From contig NZ_JASISY010000002.1 in assembly GCF_030063365.1 (NCBI RefSeq), positions 124,001 through 188,000 of the forward strand: a DNA stretch of 64,000 nt, read 5' to 3'. Position numbers and translations under genes: made by a program. Shown piece by piece: positions 63,167 through 64,000 of this stretch (within the stretch, counting starts at the first letter, position 1; every line of letters starts with the position of its first letter). The DNA is from Cryobacterium sp. PH29-G1 (GTDB lineage Bacteria; Actinomycetota; Actinomycetes; Actinomycetales; Microbacteriaceae). A model generated the notes under the pieces. The model was not told the DNA's origin. It saw nothing but the letters and a program-made list of their open reading frames with translations, and ran no database searches.

Positions 63167-64000
63167 GTGCGCGCACGTTGTAACACCGGCACCGCGGTTG
63201 CGAGCAGCACCGACATGACCGCGATCACCATGAATAGCAGGACCGCGACGATGTTGAACACTCCGCCCCATTGCACGATGGCCGGCCAGCCATAAGCGTC
63301 ACCGACAAGTACCCGCGCGAGGAGTGAAACGTGCAGCAAGGCCGCGGGCACATACATGACCGGTCGGTAAGGCAGCGGCCGGCGCAGTACGGCCGGCAGG
63401 ATGGTGGGGGCATGTGCCATGATCATCGAAATCACGAATCCGAGAAATGCCGCATGCATCATGGCGTCATAGGCAGGGCCGGAATAGACGGGACCCCTGA
63501 GCAGCCAGATACCGCCGACCACAACGAGCCAACCGTAGCCGGCCAGCAGGCACCATGCCATGTAGCGGGGCAGGCCGGCAGAACGAACCGTGCGTGTTGC
63601 GATGTCATGCCGGAACAACCACGCCACCAGCGCCAGTATGCCGACGCCCAACACGCGATAGCCGACCACCGGCCAGACCAGAGCCGCGACTGAGCCGAAG
63701 CCGAGGGCCAGGCTGATGGCCAGCATCCATTGTTCGGCGCGCGGGTCGACGGTTGGCGAGATACGCGACAGTTCGAGGCGTTCGCCGGCGATCGTGAGCA
63801 CCAGAACAAGGATGAGGAGCGGGGCCAGCTGTGGGATGCCGATACCGCGCAACCAGAACACCGTGGACATCAGCCCAAGCAGGGCTCCGAGCACCTGGAC
63901 CGCGATGGATACCGCGGCCTGTTTGCGCCAGATTTCCGCGTAGATGATCAGCAGCACCAGGCTGCCGGCAACAAAAGCGGCCTGGCCAACGACTACCGGC
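63163..64000 (-). CDS. NnrS-like multi-helix membrane protein, partial
   Basis: Open to the window edge, at least 279 residues seen, about nine membrane segments. MMHAAFLGFVISMIMAHAPTILPAVL resembles the His-rich helix of NnrS and heme-copper oxidase-like proteins; His residues could bind heme or copper. It is coupled to nirK by ATGA, so a role in NO or nitrite metabolism is likely. The true start lies beyond 64000. Confidence 0.75.
   Translation of the reverse strand, partial: PVVVGQAAFVAGSLVLLIIYAEIWRKQAAVSIAVQVLGALLGLMSTVFWLRGIGIPQLAPLLILVLVLTIAGERLELSRISPTVDPRAEQWMLAISLALGFGSVAALVWPVVGYRVLGVGILALVAWLFRHDIATRTVRSAGLPRYMAWCLLAGYGWLVVVGGIWLLRGPVYSGPAYDAMMHAAFLGFVISMIMAHAPTILPAVLRRPLPYRPVMYVPAALLHVSLLARVLVGDAYGWPAIVQWGGVFNIVAVLLFMVIAVMSVLLATAVPVLQRART

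Overview
The window is bacterial chromosome from a high-GC Gram-positive actinomycete, most likely Microbacteriaceae and possibly a Cryobacterium/Salinibacterium-like lineage. Supporting signs are the homodimeric E1 pyruvate dehydrogenase, the fabD-fabH-acpP-fabF cluster headed by a PucR/FasR-type regulator and followed by a DUF3145 gene, a GAF-ANTAR protein, many GTG starts, and strong GC bias with apparently moderate overall GC. The genus is inference. There is no rRNA, CRISPR array, transposase or phage gene. The only intact RNA gene I see is tRNA-Val(TAC).
Layout. 1-2.8 kb: a truncated GAF-ANTAR gene, a tRNA-like fragment, a secreted CBM2-GH18 chitinase with a frameshifted C-terminus, and tRNA-Val. 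2.8-11.9 kb is core metabolism: AhpE-like peroxiredoxin, aceE, fasR-like regulator, fabD, fabH, acpP, fabF, DUF3145. 12-19.8 kb: a family-A DNA polymerase, a small membrane protein, a MerR regulator with two matching operators and a SulP transporter, a PuuB-like amine oxidase with a cupin, and a TetR regulator. 19.8-26.7 kb: an amidohydrolase plus peptide-type ABC importer operon, divergent from the tetR gene across a triple-repeat operator.
26.7-35 kb: a ScyD/ScyE-like secreted protein, a flavin amine oxidase, then a persulfide/sulfur-stress locus. That locus has an MBL-rhodanese fusion, a CstR-like repressor, a rhodanese and a TauE/SafE exporter, and three near-identical ATACCC-N4-GGGTAT operators mark its three promoters. 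DUF2127 and LtrA-like membrane proteins follow. 35-40 kb: acyl-CoA ligase, GAF-PucR regulator and thiolase. 40-43.2 kb: GH15 glucosidase, DUF427, DUF1684.
43.4-55.9 kb looks like an amine/polyamine catabolic island. It holds a tandem Lrp/AsnC regulator, two flavin amine oxidases, a PotABCD-type importer, a PucR regulator with a palindrome over its own start codon, a GabT-like aminotransferase and an aldehyde dehydrogenase. 56-64 kb: a small membrane protein, an M23 peptidase, an APC permease, a fragment of a flavin monooxygenase gene, a FUSC-type transporter, a membrane-anchored three-part copper nitrite reductase, and an NnrS-like membrane protein cut by the window end.
The recurring theme is use of organic nitrogen (amines, peptides) and sulfur or redox stress, each unit under a local one-component regulator with a visible operator. 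All functions are read from motifs and family recognition by eye; no database search was run.
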